Positions 46,789-56,818 of a DNA stretch of 64,000 nucleotides are shown here, in pieces. The DNA lies in assembly GCF_900104795.1 (NCBI RefSeq), contig NZ_FNTG01000001.1:3348001-3412000 (forward strand), read 5' to 3'. The notes beneath the pieces are model-generated. The model ran no database searches and was not told the DNA's origin. It worked only from the letters and a program-made list of their open reading frames with translations. A program made the position numbers and the translations under genes. This DNA comes from Burkholderia sp. WP9. GTDB lineage: Bacteria; Pseudomonadota; Gammaproteobacteria; Burkholderiales; Burkholderiaceae. Numbering within the stretch: position 1 is the first letter of the stretch; the number at the start of each line of letters is the position of its first letter.

Positions 46789-47748
46789 ATGAAAAAGAAT
46801 CTTCCTATCCTGCTCGCGCTGGCCGCCCTCGTGATCTTCGGCCTCGTGCGCTACGAGCATTTCGGCTCGGCGTACAACATCACGTCGTTCTGGCGCTACA
46901 ACTCGATGTTCGCGCTGATCTCGGTGGGCATGGCGTTCGTGATCATCACCGGCGGCATTGATCTGTCGGTGGGGACGGTGGCCGCGCTGGCAAGCGTCGT
47001 TGCCGCGCTGACCAGCGTGTACGGCGGCTGGGTCGCCGTGCTGGCGGGCTGCGCCGCGGGACTCACGGTCGGCGTGCTGAACGGACTGATCATCACGCGC
47101 CTGAAAATCCTGCCGTTCATCGTCACGCTCGCGACGAGCCTCGGTGCGCACGGCGTCGCGCTGCTGCTCGGCAAGAACGATGCGGTGTCGATTTCCGCCG
47201 ACTCGAACTTCGGCAACTTCGGTCAGGGCGATCTGTTCGGGCTACCGATTCCGGGCATCGTCGCCGTGGCGGCGGCGCTGGCCGGCTGGCTCGCGCTGCG
47301 CAGCACGCGCTTCGGGCGGCATTCGCTGGCGATCGGCGGCAGCGAGGAAGCCGCGCGGCTCATGGGCCTGAACGTCGACCGCACGCTGGTGATGGCCTAT
47401 GCGGTGAGCGGCCTGCTCGCCGGCATGGCGGGCGTGATCCTCGCCGCCCAATTCGGCGCGGGACAACCCAACGAAGGCGTTGGCTGGGAGCTGTTCGCGA
47501 TCTCGGCTGTCGTGCTCGGTGGCACGTTGCTCACGGGCGGCGAAGGCTCGATTGCGATGACGATTGCCGGCGTATTGCTGCTCGGCCTGGTGTTCAACCT
47601 GCTGAACTTCGAAAACGGGCTGGGTTTCATCAGCTTGTCGGCGTACTGGCAGTCCGTGATTCGGGGCGTGTTCCTGCTGCTCGTGATCGTGTTGCAGGCT
47701 CGTGTGCTGAAGCAACGCGGGAAAAAACGGGTCGCGGCGCCGGCGTGA
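46789..47748 (+). CDS. yjfF: Sugar ABC transporter permease (YjfF-like)
   Basis: A 319-residue second CUT2 permease: FVIITGGIDLSVGTVAALASV near 47 and AVVLGGTLLTGGEGSIAMTIAGVLLLG near 235. Two different permeases with one double ATPase and a YtfQ-like binding protein is the YtfQRT-YjfF layout. It begins 30 bases after the ytfT-like stop. Last gene of the operon. Confidence 0.9.
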   Translation: MKKNLPILLALAALVIFGLVRYEHFGSAYNITSFWRYNSMFALISVGMAFVIITGGIDLSVGTVAALASVVAALTSVYGGWVAVLAGCAAGLTVGVLNGLIITRLKILPFIVTLATSLGAHGVALLLGKNDAVSISADSNFGNFGQGDLFGLPIPGIVAVAAALAGWLALRSTRFGRHSLAIGGSEEAARLMGLNVDRTLVMAYAVSGLLAGMAGVILAAQFGAGQPNEGVGWELFAISAVVLGGTLLTGGEGSIAMTIAGVLLLGLVFNLLNFENGLGFISLSAYWQSVIRGVFLLLVIVLQARVLKQRGKKRVAAPA

Positions 47749-48422
47749 GCCGCGCATTCACGGGGGTCGCGCTGATCGATACGGAGCGAAGGGCGGCGGT
47801 TCAGGTTTGCTGCCGCTCGCGCCTACTTTGAGCGTTTCGGAGTAATCAAATCGGCACATGCAGAAAGCCTTATTCCAATTTGGATTCAGACGTATCTATC
47901 GACGATTTACCCCTCTTTGTGTACCAACCCTGACAAGGTCGGCGCGGATCGGATGAAAACACCGCCGCGCGCACACCGTACGTCTCGCCGCCAGCCATCC
48001 GCGCACCGTTCGCCCCGCTCTTGCCAGTTTTATCAGCAGGGTCAATGCTGCAGCGCATGGCGGGTTTCGGTATCATCCTGAAAATGTTGCCCGCGCGGCG
48101 CGCCTATCCGGCGCATGCCGGACAGCCGATGGCGCCGCCATGCGCGGTTTTTTCGCCCATCGCCGTACCTTGCCGAAGCGCGGCCGCAGCCCTGCCAACG
48201 TACTTCGCGGCGCCCGGTTTTACCGACAACCGGCGCCGACGCTTCCGGGTCCGGTCACCCGCTTGACCACGCTCAACCGCCGCGCCGCAGCCTTCCGGCA
48301 GCGGGCGCGGTAAAATAGCGGTTTGCGCGTGATTCCCATATGGGTTAGCGCAGCATCGCCCTTGCCGTGCCGGCCGGCTCAAAACGACTGGCCGCCTTTG
48401 TTTTCGCACTATCCAAGAAGCC
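47749..48422. other. Intergenic region between the importer and fpr
   Basis: About 670 bases with no supported gene on either strand; short frames here lack coding character. It should include the end of the importer transcript and the fpr promoter, but I see no clear terminator hairpin with a T run. Confidence 0.5.
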
Positions 48423-49193
48423 ATGAGCAACCTGAATCCACAAACCGTCCTGAGCGTCCATCACTGGACCGATACGCTTTTCAGCTTCACCTGCACGCGC
48501 GATCCGTCGTTCCGTTTCGAAAACGGTCAGTTCACGATGGTGGGCCTCGAAGTCGACGGCAAGCCGCTGATCCGCGCCTACAGCCTCGCGAGTGCGAACT
48601 ACGAAGAGCACCTCGAATTCCTGAGCATCAAGGTGCAGGACGGCCCGCTTACGTCACGTTTGCAGCATCTGAAGGTCGGTGACGAGGTTCTGATCGGCAA
48701 GAAGCCGGTCGGCACGCTGGTGGCCGACAACCTGCTGCCGGGCAAGACGCTGTGGCTGCTGTCCACCGGCACGGGCCTCGCGCCGTTCATGTCGATCATC
48801 AAGGATCCGGACATTTACGACCGCTACGAGCGCGTGGTGCTCACCCACACCTGCCGTTTCGTCGACGAACTGGCGTACAAGGAATACATCACGGACCACC
48901 TGCCGGCCCACGAGCACCTGGGCGAGCTGGTTCAGGAAAAGCTGCTGTACTACCCGACCGTCACGCGTGAAGCGTTCCAGAACCGCGGCCGGATCACCGA
49001 GCTGATCGAAACCGAAAAGCTGTTCGCCGACCTCGGCGTGCCGGGTTTCTCGCTCGAAAACGACCGGATCATGCTGTGCGGCAGCCCGCACATGCTGCGC
49101 GACACGCGCAAGCTGCTGGACGACCTGGGCTTCCAGGAAGGCAGCAACAACGCGCCGGGTCATTACGTGGTTGAAAAGGCCTTCGTCGGCTAA
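48423..49193 (+). CDS. fpr: Ferredoxin-NADP(+) reductase
   Basis: A 256-residue FAD enzyme of the bacterial Fpr type: FAD motif IRAYSLASANYEEHLEF near 50-66, NADP-binding LLSTGTGLAPFMSI near 111, ERVVLTHTCRFVDELAY near 137, and MLCGSPHMLRDT near 218. The C-terminal FVEKAFVG-like tail stacks on the flavin. It moves electrons between NADPH and ferredoxin/flavodoxin, often in oxidative stress. Strong terminator follows. Confidence 0.93.
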   Translation: MSNLNPQTVLSVHHWTDTLFSFTCTRDPSFRFENGQFTMVGLEVDGKPLIRAYSLASANYEEHLEFLSIKVQDGPLTSRLQHLKVGDEVLIGKKPVGTLVADNLLPGKTLWLLSTGTGLAPFMSIIKDPDIYDRYERVVLTHTCRFVDELAYKEYITDHLPAHEHLGELVQEKLLYYPTVTREAFQNRGRITELIETEKLFADLGVPGFSLENDRIMLCGSPHMLRDTRKLLDDLGFQEGSNNAPGHYVVEKAFVG

Positions 49194-49244
49194 GTTACCT
49201 TCCACTGCGTTACGATTTTTGCGGCTCGCCCCGCAAAATCAGCG

Positions 49245-49270
49245 AAAAGGAGCCTTCGGGCTCCTTTTTT
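49245..49270 (+). terminator. Terminator of fpr
   Basis: A perfect 10-base stem (aaaaggagcc / ggctcctttt) with a TTCG loop is followed by a T run. Confidence 0.92.
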
Positions 49271-49638
49271 ATTTTCACGTTACAAATCGGCGCCGACGAT
49301 CTAACATTCGTTGTCAGTATTCTTCCTACAAAAGCAGTGTTGCGAATGATCAACCCATACTTGAAATCGGACCGCTAAGCCTTGCTGCAACTGCTTTTTT
49401 TCTTTTTATGAGATATCATCGCGGCGCATCATCAGTCGAATTGACGCGCCTACCATGGCCTAAGCGCCATGTTACTGAATGTAAATTTCGTTACGTCATA
49501 CTGTTAGCGATTCGCCCGTTGCGTCCTGAGCGCGACGTCTTGCACCTGGAGGCCTGAGACCCGTATGCGTTCTTTCGTCTTCGCGCCGCCGATGCGCACC
49601 CGCTCCGCCGTCCGTACGGCTTTCTGAGAACGAAGGTC
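49271..49638. other. Upstream region of the two-component system
   Basis: About 370 bases with no supported gene, AT-rich in its first half (for example gcttttttt near 49391). It should contain the promoter of the sensor kinase gene. Confidence 0.45.
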
Positions 49639-50499
49639 ATGGATACGTCGACTGTCGTCCCGTTCGCCGCCCATCTTCCTGCGTCACCGGAACGTGAAGG
49701 GTTCGACGCGTCCGCTACACCGTCTACCTCGGTCGAACAGGAAATCGCACGGTTGCGCGCCCGGGTCAGAGAACTCTCGGCCGAACTCGTGCAGGCACAG
49801 GAAGCCGCTTGCCGCCACGTGGCGCGCGAGTTGCACGACGGCGTAGGCGCCGAACTGACGGCGACGCGTTTTGCGCTTGCCGGCGTCGAAACCTGGCTGC
49901 CCGCCGATGCACCGCCGCAATGTTCCGCCGCGCTCGCCGTGGCCAACCGCTCGCTCGACGCCGTGTGCGAAGCCAGCCGCCAGGCTGTCGCGGAACTGCA
50001 TGCACCATCGCTCGAAGCGGGCATTGTCGGCGCGTTAGCGCACTGGACCGGCGATTTCGCCGCGCGCACGCAACTGCGCACGAGCTTCGTCTGCGCCGCC
50101 GACGTGCGCCTCACCCGCCTGCCCACCGACGCCGCGCTGGCCGTATTCCGCGTCGCGCAGGAAGCACTCAACAACATTGCCAAGCACGCGCGCGCCGAAT
50201 CCGCAGACGTGCGGATCGAAACCAGCCGCCGTCACCTCACGCTGATCGTCGTCGACGACGGCAGCGGCATCACGCATAACGCCCGCAGCCGCCGCGGCCA
50301 TTTCGGCCTGAGCAGCATGCAGGCGCGTTGCGCGGCCTTCGACGGCACGCTGCGCGTAAGCGCACGCCGTGCCGCTACGGAGCGCGGCGACAGCGGCAAC
50401 GGTATGCCGTCGCGCGGCACCCTCGTTCGGGCGCGTTTTGCCTGGGACGCCATGCTGGCGGATGCGCCGCGCGCCCGGCGGCAGGCGCTGCAATCGTGA
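49639..50499 (+). CDS. Cytoplasmic sensor histidine kinase (HisKA_3 type)
   Basis: A 286-residue kinase with no membrane segment or obvious sensor domain: a coiled-coil N-terminus (VEQEIARLRARVRELSAELVQ), the phospho-acceptor in VARELHDGVGAELTA near 64 (His), and a HATPase_c domain (EALNNIAKHARAE, VVDDGSGI, GHFGLSSMQAR). This is the NarX/DegS-like class. It partners the response regulator starting ten bases later. Signal unknown. Confidence 0.88.
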   Translation: MDTSTVVPFAAHLPASPEREGFDASATPSTSVEQEIARLRARVRELSAELVQAQEAACRHVARELHDGVGAELTATRFALAGVETWLPADAPPQCSAALAVANRSLDAVCEASRQAVAELHAPSLEAGIVGALAHWTGDFAARTQLRTSFVCAADVRLTRLPTDAALAVFRVAQEALNNIAKHARAESADVRIETSRRHLTLIVVDDGSGITHNARSRRGHFGLSSMQARCAAFDGTLRVSARRAATERGDSGNGMPSRGTLVRARFAWDAMLADAPRARRQALQS

Positions 50500-50509
50500 G
50501 CACGCCGTC

Positions 50510-51166
50510 ATGAGCTTGCGCATTCTGCTCGTCGACGACCACGCCGTGGTGCGCCAGGGCGTCCGTCAGTTGCTGCTCGACCGCGGCGTGGCGCGCGACG
50601 TGACCGAAGCGCAAAGCGGCGCCGAAGCGCTCGACGCCGTCGCGCGATTCAGCTACGACGTGGTGCTGCTCGACATTTCGCTGCCCGACATGAACGGCGT
50701 CGAAGTGCTCAAGCGTATGAAGCGCAAAGCGCCGCGCGTGGCCGTGCTGATGTTCTCGATGTATCGCGAGGACCAATACGCCGTGCGCGCCCTGAAAGCA
50801 GGCGCCGCCGGCTACCTGTCGAAAACCGTCGACGCCGCGCAGATGATCGGCGCGATCCAGCAGGTCGCGGCAGGCCGCAAATACGTGAGCCCGGCGATGG
50901 CCGAGGCGCTCGCCGACTACGTTTCCTTCGACGGCGAACAGTTGCCGCACGAAAAGCTCTCGGACCGCGAATATCAGACGCTGTGCATGCTCGCCTCGGG
51001 CAAGCGCCTGACGGATATCGCCGTGGCGCTCTCACTGTCGGTGAAAACGGTCAGCGTGTACCGCACCCGCCTGCTCGAGAAGATGAAGCTGCGCAATAAC
51101 GCCGAATTGACCTTCTACGTGATGAGCAACCGGCTCATCGATCTGAATCCCGCTATGGCGGGCTGA
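50510..51166 (+). CDS. NarL/FixJ-family response regulator
   Basis: A 218-residue regulator: receiver domain with LLVDDHAVVRQGV, the phospho-acceptor Asp in YDVVLLDISLPDMNG near 56, K in GYLSKTVDAAQM; and a LuxR-type HTH (LSDREYQTLCMLASGKRLTDIAVALSLSVKTVSVYRTRLLEKM). Follows the kinase with a 10-base gap, so they form an operon. Confidence 0.93.
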   Translation: MSLRILLVDDHAVVRQGVRQLLLDRGVARDVTEAQSGAEALDAVARFSYDVVLLDISLPDMNGVEVLKRMKRKAPRVAVLMFSMYREDQYAVRALKAGAAGYLSKTVDAAQMIGAIQQVAAGRKYVSPAMAEALADYVSFDGEQLPHEKLSDREYQTLCMLASGKRLTDIAVALSLSVKTVSVYRTRLLEKMKLRNNAELTFYVMSNRLIDLNPAMAG

Positions 51167-51461
51167 CAGCCTCTTGCCGCCTGCATTGCTCAGTGCGCGC
51201 TGAATAGCTCGCACGCCCGCATGATGAGATTGCGAGAGAGCGATTCCTCCCGATTGGCAGAGCATCGAGCGAAAGCTTTGCGGCCAATGGCCGCGCAGCC
51301 GACGAACATGCCGCCCGAGCCCAGCCTGCCGGGAATTTTCAGCCCCGCGCCTATGACGCAAAATGCCCGTGCCGCAATGGGGCGCGGAACGTATCCGTTA
51401 AAATCGTGGGTTTCCCGACATTCGGCGCGCAACACGCGTGCACTACTGGAGACCCCCGCCA

Positions 51462-52853
51462 ATGTCCCTGTTTCGCAAGAAGAGCGTCGAGCACATGATC
51501 GCCGCAAGTGCTCAGAACGCCGGCCTGAAGAAAGCGCTCGGCGCGCTCGATCTGACCTTCCTCGGGGTCGGCGCCATTATCGGCACCGGCATTTTCGTTC
51601 TGACCGGCACGGGCGCCGTGCAGGCCGGCCCGGCACTGATGATCTCGTTCCTGATCGCGGCGATCGCCTGCGGTTTCGCCGCGCTCGCCTACGCCGAATT
51701 CGCCTCGACGATTCCGGTGGCGGGGTCCATCTACACCTACTCGTATGCGACGCTCGGCGAACTGGCCGCGTGGATCATCGGCTGGGACTTGATGCTCGAA
51801 TACGGGCTCGCCACCTCCGCGGTATCGGTGGGCTGGTCGGGTTATCTGCAATCTTTGCTGTCGGGCTTCGGCGTCTCGTTGCCGGTTGCGCTGACGGCGG
51901 CGCCGGGTGCATTGCCCGGCCACGATACGCTCTTCAACCTGCCCGCGTTCCTCGTGATGATGGCGATCACCGCGCTGTTGTCGGTAGGTGTGCGCGAGTC
52001 GGCGCGGATCAACAACGTCATGGTCGCGATCAAGGTGGTCGTGGTGTTGCTGGTGATCGGCGTGGGCGTATTTCACGTGACGCCGGCCAACTGGCATCCG
52101 TTCATGCCGAACGGCTGGAACGGCGTGTTCGGCGCGGCGGCGGTGATGTTCTTCGCGTTCATCGGATTCGACTCGGTGTCGTCCGCGGCGGAAGAGGTGA
52201 AGGATCCGAAGCGCGATCTGCCGATCGGGATCATCGCGTCGCTGGGCGTTTGTGCGGTGTTGTACGTGGCGGTGGCGGCTGTCGTCACCGGCATTGTGCC
52301 GTCGGCGCAGTTTGCGAATATTTCGCACCCGGTGTCGTATGCGTTGCAGGTGGCGGGTCAAAAGTGGGTCGCGGGGTTTATCGATCTCGGCGCCGTGCTG
52401 GGTATGTTGACCGTGATTCTCGTGATGGCTTATGGCCAGACTCGGGTCATTTTCGCCATGTCGCGCGATGGTTTGTTGCCTGCGCGGCTTTCGCGCGTGC
52501 ATCCGCGGTTTGCTACGCCGTTTTTTACTACGTGGCTCGTCGGGATTTTCTTTGGGCTGATCGGGGCGCTGGTGCCGTTGAATGTGTTGGCTGAGCTGAT
52601 CAATATCGGCACGTTGGCCGCGTTTTCGATGGTGTCGATTGCGGTTCTTGTTTTGCGGAAAACGCATCCTGAATTGCCGAGGGCGTTTCGGTGTCCTGGG
52701 GTGCCGGTTGTGCCGGTGCTGGCTGTTGCGTCCTGTCTGTTTTTGATGGTTAATCTTCAGGCTGTTACTTGGGTGGCTTTTGTTGTTTGGTTGCTCATCG
52801 GGTTGGTTATTTATTTTGGGTATTCGCGGAGGCATTCGAAGTTGAGCAAGTGA
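51462..52853 (+). CDS. Amino acid permease (APC superfamily, cationic amino acid type)
   Basis: A 463-residue permease with about 12 membrane segments: LTFLGVGAIIGTGIFVLTGTGA near 32-53 is the APC substrate-binding helix, and FFAFIGFDSVSSAAEEVKDPKRDLPIGI near 228 is typical of the YfnA/CAT group. ATG 51462 has ggag upstream. The last 350 bases shift to T- and G-rich codons (for example gttcttgttttgcgg) unlike the start of the gene, and the gene runs straight into the inverted-repeat element. Confidence 0.9.
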   Translation: MSLFRKKSVEHMIAASAQNAGLKKALGALDLTFLGVGAIIGTGIFVLTGTGAVQAGPALMISFLIAAIACGFAALAYAEFASTIPVAGSIYTYSYATLGELAAWIIGWDLMLEYGLATSAVSVGWSGYLQSLLSGFGVSLPVALTAAPGALPGHDTLFNLPAFLVMMAITALLSVGVRESARINNVMVAIKVVVVLLVIGVGVFHVTPANWHPFMPNGWNGVFGAAAVMFFAFIGFDSVSSAAEEVKDPKRDLPIGIIASLGVCAVLYVAVAAVVTGIVPSAQFANISHPVSYALQVAGQKWVAGFIDLGAVLGMLTVILVMAYGQTRVIFAMSRDGLLPARLSRVHPRFATPFFTTWLVGIFFGLIGALVPLNVLAELINIGTLAAFSMVSIAVLVLRKTHPELPRAFRCPGVPVVPVLAVASCLFLMVNLQAVTWVAFVVWLLIGLVIYFGYSRRHSKLSK

Positions 52854-52859
52854 TTGGGG

Positions 52860-53736
52860 TTCTTGCCTGTTTGGTGGGTTGTGGGTGGGTTCTTTCGGGT
52901 TTTGGCCTTTCCTTGTTTTGCTTGTGGTTTATTAGCGTTGCCCCTGTGCGCGGCGGCACTCACTTTCTTTGCTTGCCGCAAAGAAAGTAAGCAAAGAAAG
53001 CGGCTTTACACCGCCAGCCCATAAGCGGGTCCCCTGGCTTGGAGGAGGTAGTGGTGCATCTGGAATCAGTGCCCTCGCACATTCCGCCCCGGTGACAAGG
53101 CAGTCATCCTTCCGGCGGCGCTCCGCGCGCCGTCGCGGTACTTCAACAACCGCCAGATGGGGCGCGCGCCCGCGGCATTTCTCAGCGGTTGCCGTCTGTT
53201 GCGTCAGCGGTACTTGCCAAGCCGCTGAGCGCCTTTTTGCGTCGGCGGCACTTCTCGAAACGTTGAACGTCCGTTGCATCGGCGGCACGTCTCGAAACGT
53301 TCAGCGTCTTTTGCGCCGGTGGCACTCCTCAAACTGCTGGCCATTATTTGGGTCAGTAGCGCCTCTAAGACCACGGCCCATTAAGGCGTCTCGCCGAGGC
53401 GAAGCCGACGGCTCCCGCAATGCACAAACGCAGCCTCTTGAAGCGAACCGTTCCGTCGAGCGCGGAGCGCGAGGCGGGAAGTATGACGGCCTTGTCACTG
53501 ACACCGAATGTGCGAGAGCACGGATTCCAGATGCACCACTACCTCCTCCAAGCCAGGGGACCCGCTTATGAGCTGGCGGTGTAAAGCCGCTTTCTTTGCT
53601 TACTTTCTTTGCGGCAAGCAAAGAAAGTGAGTGCCGCCCCGCACAGGGGCAACGCCAATAGACCACCAGGAATTCAAGGAAAGGCCAAAACCCCAAAGAA
53701 CAAAGCCACAACCCGCCGAGCAAACAAAAAACCCCT
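52860..53736. repeat. 877-bp imperfect inverted-repeat element (candidate dispersed repeat)
   Basis: Two arms of about 275-290 bases (about 52860-53136 and 53449-53736) are inverted copies of each other. Both contain ttggcctttccttg, the phrase cgttgcccctgtgcg, ctttctttgcttgccgc and ggaggaggtagtggtgcatc, in opposite orientation. Each arm carries a small inner hairpin (52963-52974 with 52989-53000). Open frames in both directions give the same false peptide (AAKKVSKESGFTPPAHK), which shows they come from the repeat and are not genes. Such elements are, as I recall, dispersed in Paraburkholderia genomes. Left flank is G/T-rich, right flank A/C-rich. Confidence 0.85.
53199..53347. repeat. 37-bp tandem repeat, four diverged copies
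   Basis: Units start ttgcg/ttgca at 53199, 53237, 53274 and 53311 (spacing 38, 37, 37), each with a cggcac/cggtac core followed by ctcgaaacgttgaacgtc-like sequence. They are direct copies in the centre of the inverted-repeat element. There are no unique spacers between them, so it is not a CRISPR array. Confidence 0.75.
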
Positions 53737-53879
53737 CATAGCGCCCCAGCCCAATTTGTGCTTTACTTTTCGGCAGCCCCATAAAAAAACCGCAGCACCC
53801 TCATCGGACCCACGAACAGGCAGCTGAAGGCGAACAACAAAACGGAAGGTCCGGTCTCACCCCATAAGGAGACAACTTC

Positions 53880-54404
53880 ATGGCGATCAGCATCAGTCTG
53901 ACGGTGAATGGCGCGCCCATCAGCGCCTCAATCGACCCTAGCACCCTGCTAGTCCAGTTCCTTCGCGATCAACTCCGGCTCACCGGCACGCACGTCGGCT
54001 GCGATACGGCCCAGTGCGGCGCATGCACAGTCCATCTGAACGGACGCGCGATCAAAGCCTGCAACATCCTCGCAGTGCAAGCTGAAGGCGCGGAGATCAC
54101 CACCATCGAAGGACTCGCCAAAGACGGCACGCTGCATCCCATGCAGGCAGCGTTCAAACACTGCCACGGCCTGCAATGCGGCTTCTGCACCCCCGGCATG
54201 GTGATGAGCGCGGTTTCGCTCGTGCAGCGCCAACCGAATCTCACCGGCGACGACGTGCGCGCCCAACTCGACGGCAATCTGTGCCGCTGTACGGGGTATC
54301 ACAACATCGTCAAGGCAGTGCTCGAAGGCGCCGAGGGCATGAAGTCCGCCGGCACGGCCAACGCCGCCGCCAACGCGCAAGCCAACGCACCGGCCACCGC
54401 CTGA
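53880..54404 (+). CDS. coxS: Molybdenum hydroxylase small subunit (CoxS-like, two [2Fe-2S])
   Basis: A 174-residue protein with two [2Fe-2S] sites: plant-type [15 protein letters not shown] near 40-60 and the helical site [12 protein letters not shown] with [13 protein letters not shown] near 100-145. The last 20 residues are Ala/Asn-rich and likely disordered. It passes electrons from the Mo site to FAD. First gene of the operon, with aaggag before its ATG. Confidence 0.93.
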   Translation: MAISISLTVNGAPISASIDPSTLLVQFLRDQLRLTGTHVGCDTAQCGACTVHLNGRAIKACNILAVQAEGAEITTIEGLAKDGTLHPMQAAFKHCHGLQCGFCTPGMVMSAVSLVQRQPNLTGDDVRAQLDGNLCRCTGYHNIVKAVLEGAEGMKSAGTANAAANAQANAPATA

Positions 54405-54414
54405 GGAGCCGACG

Positions 54415-56796
54415 ATGAACGCACCCGAAACCCATCTGATCGGCGCTTCCGTCGAACGTAAGGAAGACTATCGGTTCCTGACCGGCAACGGCCAGTACAC
54501 CGACGACATCGTCCTGCCCCAGCAAACCTACGCCGTGTTCCTGCGCTCGCCCTACGCGCACGCGAAGATCAACAGCATCGATACCGCCGCGGCCAAACAG
54601 TCGCCCGGCGTGGTCGCGATCTTCACCGGCGCGGACATGGCGGCCGACAACGTCGGCGGCCTGCCATGCGGCTGGCTGATTCACAGCACCGACGGCAAAC
54701 CGATGAACGAGCCACCACATCCGATCATCGCGCATACGAAAGTGCGTCACGTCGGCGACCAGGTCGCACTCGTGATCGCCGATTCGATCAAGGCCGCGAA
54801 AGACGCCGCCGAATTGATCGAAGTCGACTACGACGTGCTGCCCGCCGTGGTGGACACCGCGCATGCAGCGGACGCCGGCCAGCCCACGGTTCACGACGAA
54901 GTCCCGGACAACGTCTGCTACAACTGGGGCCACGGCGACAAAGCCGCAACCGACGCCGCCTTCGCCAAAGCCGCGCACGTCACCACGCTCGACATCGTCA
55001 ACAACCGGCTCATTCCGAACGCAATCGAACCGCGCGCGGTCAACGCGAGCTATTCGGTGCAGGACGACAGCTACACGCTCTACGTCGCGAATCAGAATCC
55101 GCACGTGGAGCGCCTGCTGATGGCCGCATTCGTGCTCTCGCTACCGGAATCGAAATTGCGTGTGATCGCGCCGGACGTGGGCGGCGGCTTCGGATCGAAG
55201 ATCTTCCTGTATGCCGAAGACGTCGCGCTCACCTGGGCGTCGAAGAAAATCCGCCGTCCGGTCAAGTGGACGGCTGAGCGCTCGGAAGCGTTCGTCTCCG
55301 ACGCGCACGGCCGCGATCACGTGACCAAAGCCGAACTGGCGCTGGACGCGGACGGCAGGTTCCTCGGCATGCGCATCCATACGACCGCCAACATGGGCGC
55401 GTATCTGTCCACGTTCGCGTCGAGCGTGCCGACCATTCTGTATGCGACGCTGCTCGCGGGTCAGTACACCACGCCCGCGATCTACGCGGAAGTGAAAGCG
55501 GTGTTTACCAACACCGTTCCCGTGGATGCCTATCGCGGCGCGGGCCGCCCCGAAGCGACATATGTCGTGGAGCGCCTCGTCGAAACCGCCGCGCGCGAAA
55601 TGAAGCTCGATCCGGCGGAGATTCGCCGCCGCAATTTCATCCGCGAGTTTCCGTACGCGACGCCGGTCGGCCTCACTTACGACACCGGCGACTACGAGAC
55701 GATTCTTGCGCGTTCGCTCGAACTCGCTGACGTCAAAGGCTTCGCCGCGCGCAAACAGGAATCCGAAAAGATCGGCAAGCTGCGCGGCCTCGGCTATTCG
55801 TGTTACATCGAAGCCTGCGGTCTCGCCCCGTCGAATGTCGCGGGCGCATTGGGCGCGCGGGCCGGGCTGTTCGAAGTCGGTCAGATTCGCGTCCATCCCA
55901 CCGGTTCGGTCACCGTGTTCACAGGTTCGCATAGTCACGGGCAGGGACACGAGACGACCTTCGCGCAAGTGGTGGCCGACCGGCTCGGCATTGCGCTGGA
56001 AAGTGTCGAGATCGTCCACGGCGACACCGGCCGCATTCCGTTCGGCATGGGCACATACGGCTCGCGCTCGATCGCGGTCGGCGGCTCGGCAATCATGAAG
56101 GCGCTCGACAAGATCGAGACCAAAGCGAAGAAGATCGCCGCACACCTGCTCGAAGCCGCGGCGGAAGATATCGAGTTCAAGGACGGCGTATTCCGCGTCG
56201 CGGGCACGGATCGCACCAAGGCGTTTGCCGAGATTTCGCTCGCCGCGTACGTGCCGCACAACTATCCGCTCGACGTGCTCGAACCAGGCCTTGAAGAAAG
56301 CGCGTTCTACGATCCGACCAACTTCACCTATCCATCGGGCGCGTACATCTGCGAGATCGAAGTCGATCCGGAGACAGGCGTGTGCCGCATCCAGCAGTTC
56401 ACCGCAGTGGACGACTTCGGCAACGTGATCAATCCGATGATCGTCGAAGGCCAGGTGCATGGCGGGCTCGCTCAGGGCATCGGCCAGGCGATGCTGGAGC
56501 GCTGCGTATACGACAACGAGAGCGGCCAGTTGCTGTCCGGCTCGTACATGGACTACGCAATGCCGCATGCGTCCGATCTGCCGAACTTTACCGTTGAAAC
56601 CGCCAAGGGCACACCGTGCACGCACAATCCGCTCGGCGTGAAAGGCTGCGGCGAAGCGGGCGCGATCGGCTCACCGCCGGCGGTGATCAACGCGATCCTG
56701 GACGCGCTCGCGCCGCTCGGCGTGACCGACCTGCAAATGCCGGCGACGCCGCATCGCGTGTGGTCCGCGATTCACGCGGCCAAGCAACCCCATTGA
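54415..56796 (+). CDS. coxL: Molybdopterin-binding large subunit (CoxL-like, form II)
   Basis: A 793-residue xanthine oxidase-family catalytic subunit. It has [19 protein letters not shown] at the N-terminus, [13 protein letters not shown] near 256 (Mo-binding), [16 protein letters not shown] near 502, and the catalytic glutamate in [12 protein letters not shown] near 745. The active-site loop is AYRGAGR (372-378), the form II type, not the AYRCSFR of true CO dehydrogenase (form I). It therefore probably oxidises another small substrate. It follows coxS with a 10-base gap. Confidence 0.92.
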   Translation: MNAPETHLIGASVERKEDYRFLTGNGQYTDDIVLPQQTYAVFLRSPYAHAKINSIDTAAAKQSPGVVAIFTGADMAADNVGGLPCGWLIHSTDGKPMNEPPHPIIAHTKVRHVGDQVALVIADSIKAAKDAAELIEVDYDVLPAVVDTAHAADAGQPTVHDEVPDNVCYNWGHGDKAATDAAFAKAAHVTTLDIVNNRLIPNAIEPRAVNASYSVQDDSYTLYVANQNPHVERLLMAAFVLSLPESKLRVIAPDVGGGFGSKIFLYAEDVALTWASKKIRRPVKWTAERSEAFVSDAHGRDHVTKAELALDADGRFLGMRIHTTANMGAYLSTFASSVPTILYATLLAGQYTTPAIYAEVKAVFTNTVPVDAYRGAGRPEATYVVERLVETAAREMKLDPAEIRRRNFIREFPYATPVGLTYDTGDYETILARSLELADVKGFAARKQESEKIGKLRGLGYSCYIEACGLAPSNVAGALGARAGLFEVGQIRVHPTGSVTVFTGSHSHGQGHETTFAQVVADRLGIALESVEIVHGDTGRIPFGMGTYGSRSIAVGGSAIMKALDKIETKAKKIAAHLLEAAAEDIEFKDGVFRVAGTDRTKAFAEISLAAYVPHNYPLDVLEPGLEESAFYDPTNFTYPSGAYICEIEVDPETGVCRIQQFTAVDDFGNVINPMIVEGQVHGGLAQGIGQAMLERCVYDNESGQLLSGSYMDYAMPHASDLPNFTVETAKGTPCTHNPLGVKGCGEAGAIGSPPAVINAILDALAPLGVTDLQMPATPHRVWSAIHAAKQPH

Positions 56797-56818
56797 GATC
56801 CTGAGCGGAGCATTCGAC

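Noticed and set aside
51351..52835. 494-codon minus-strand frame
   Set aside because: Antisense to the amino-acid permease; composed of His/Arg-rich low-complexity peptide typical of shadows.
53199..53347. CRISPR-like periodicity of 37 bp
   Set aside because: The copies are directly adjacent and diverged, with no unique spacers and no cas genes.
52969..53571. Open frame of 200 codons inside the repeat element, with a partner frame 53301-53723 on the other strand
   Set aside because: Both give the same peptide from the two inverted arms and lack SD, start context and codon bias. They are shadows of the repeat.
55141..56625. 494-codon minus-strand frame
   Set aside because: Antisense to the CoxL-like gene; no family likeness and no SD.
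54415..56796. Calling the operon a carbon monoxide dehydrogenase
   Set aside because: The large subunit has AYRGAGR (form II), not AYRCSFR, so CO oxidation is not supported by the sequence.
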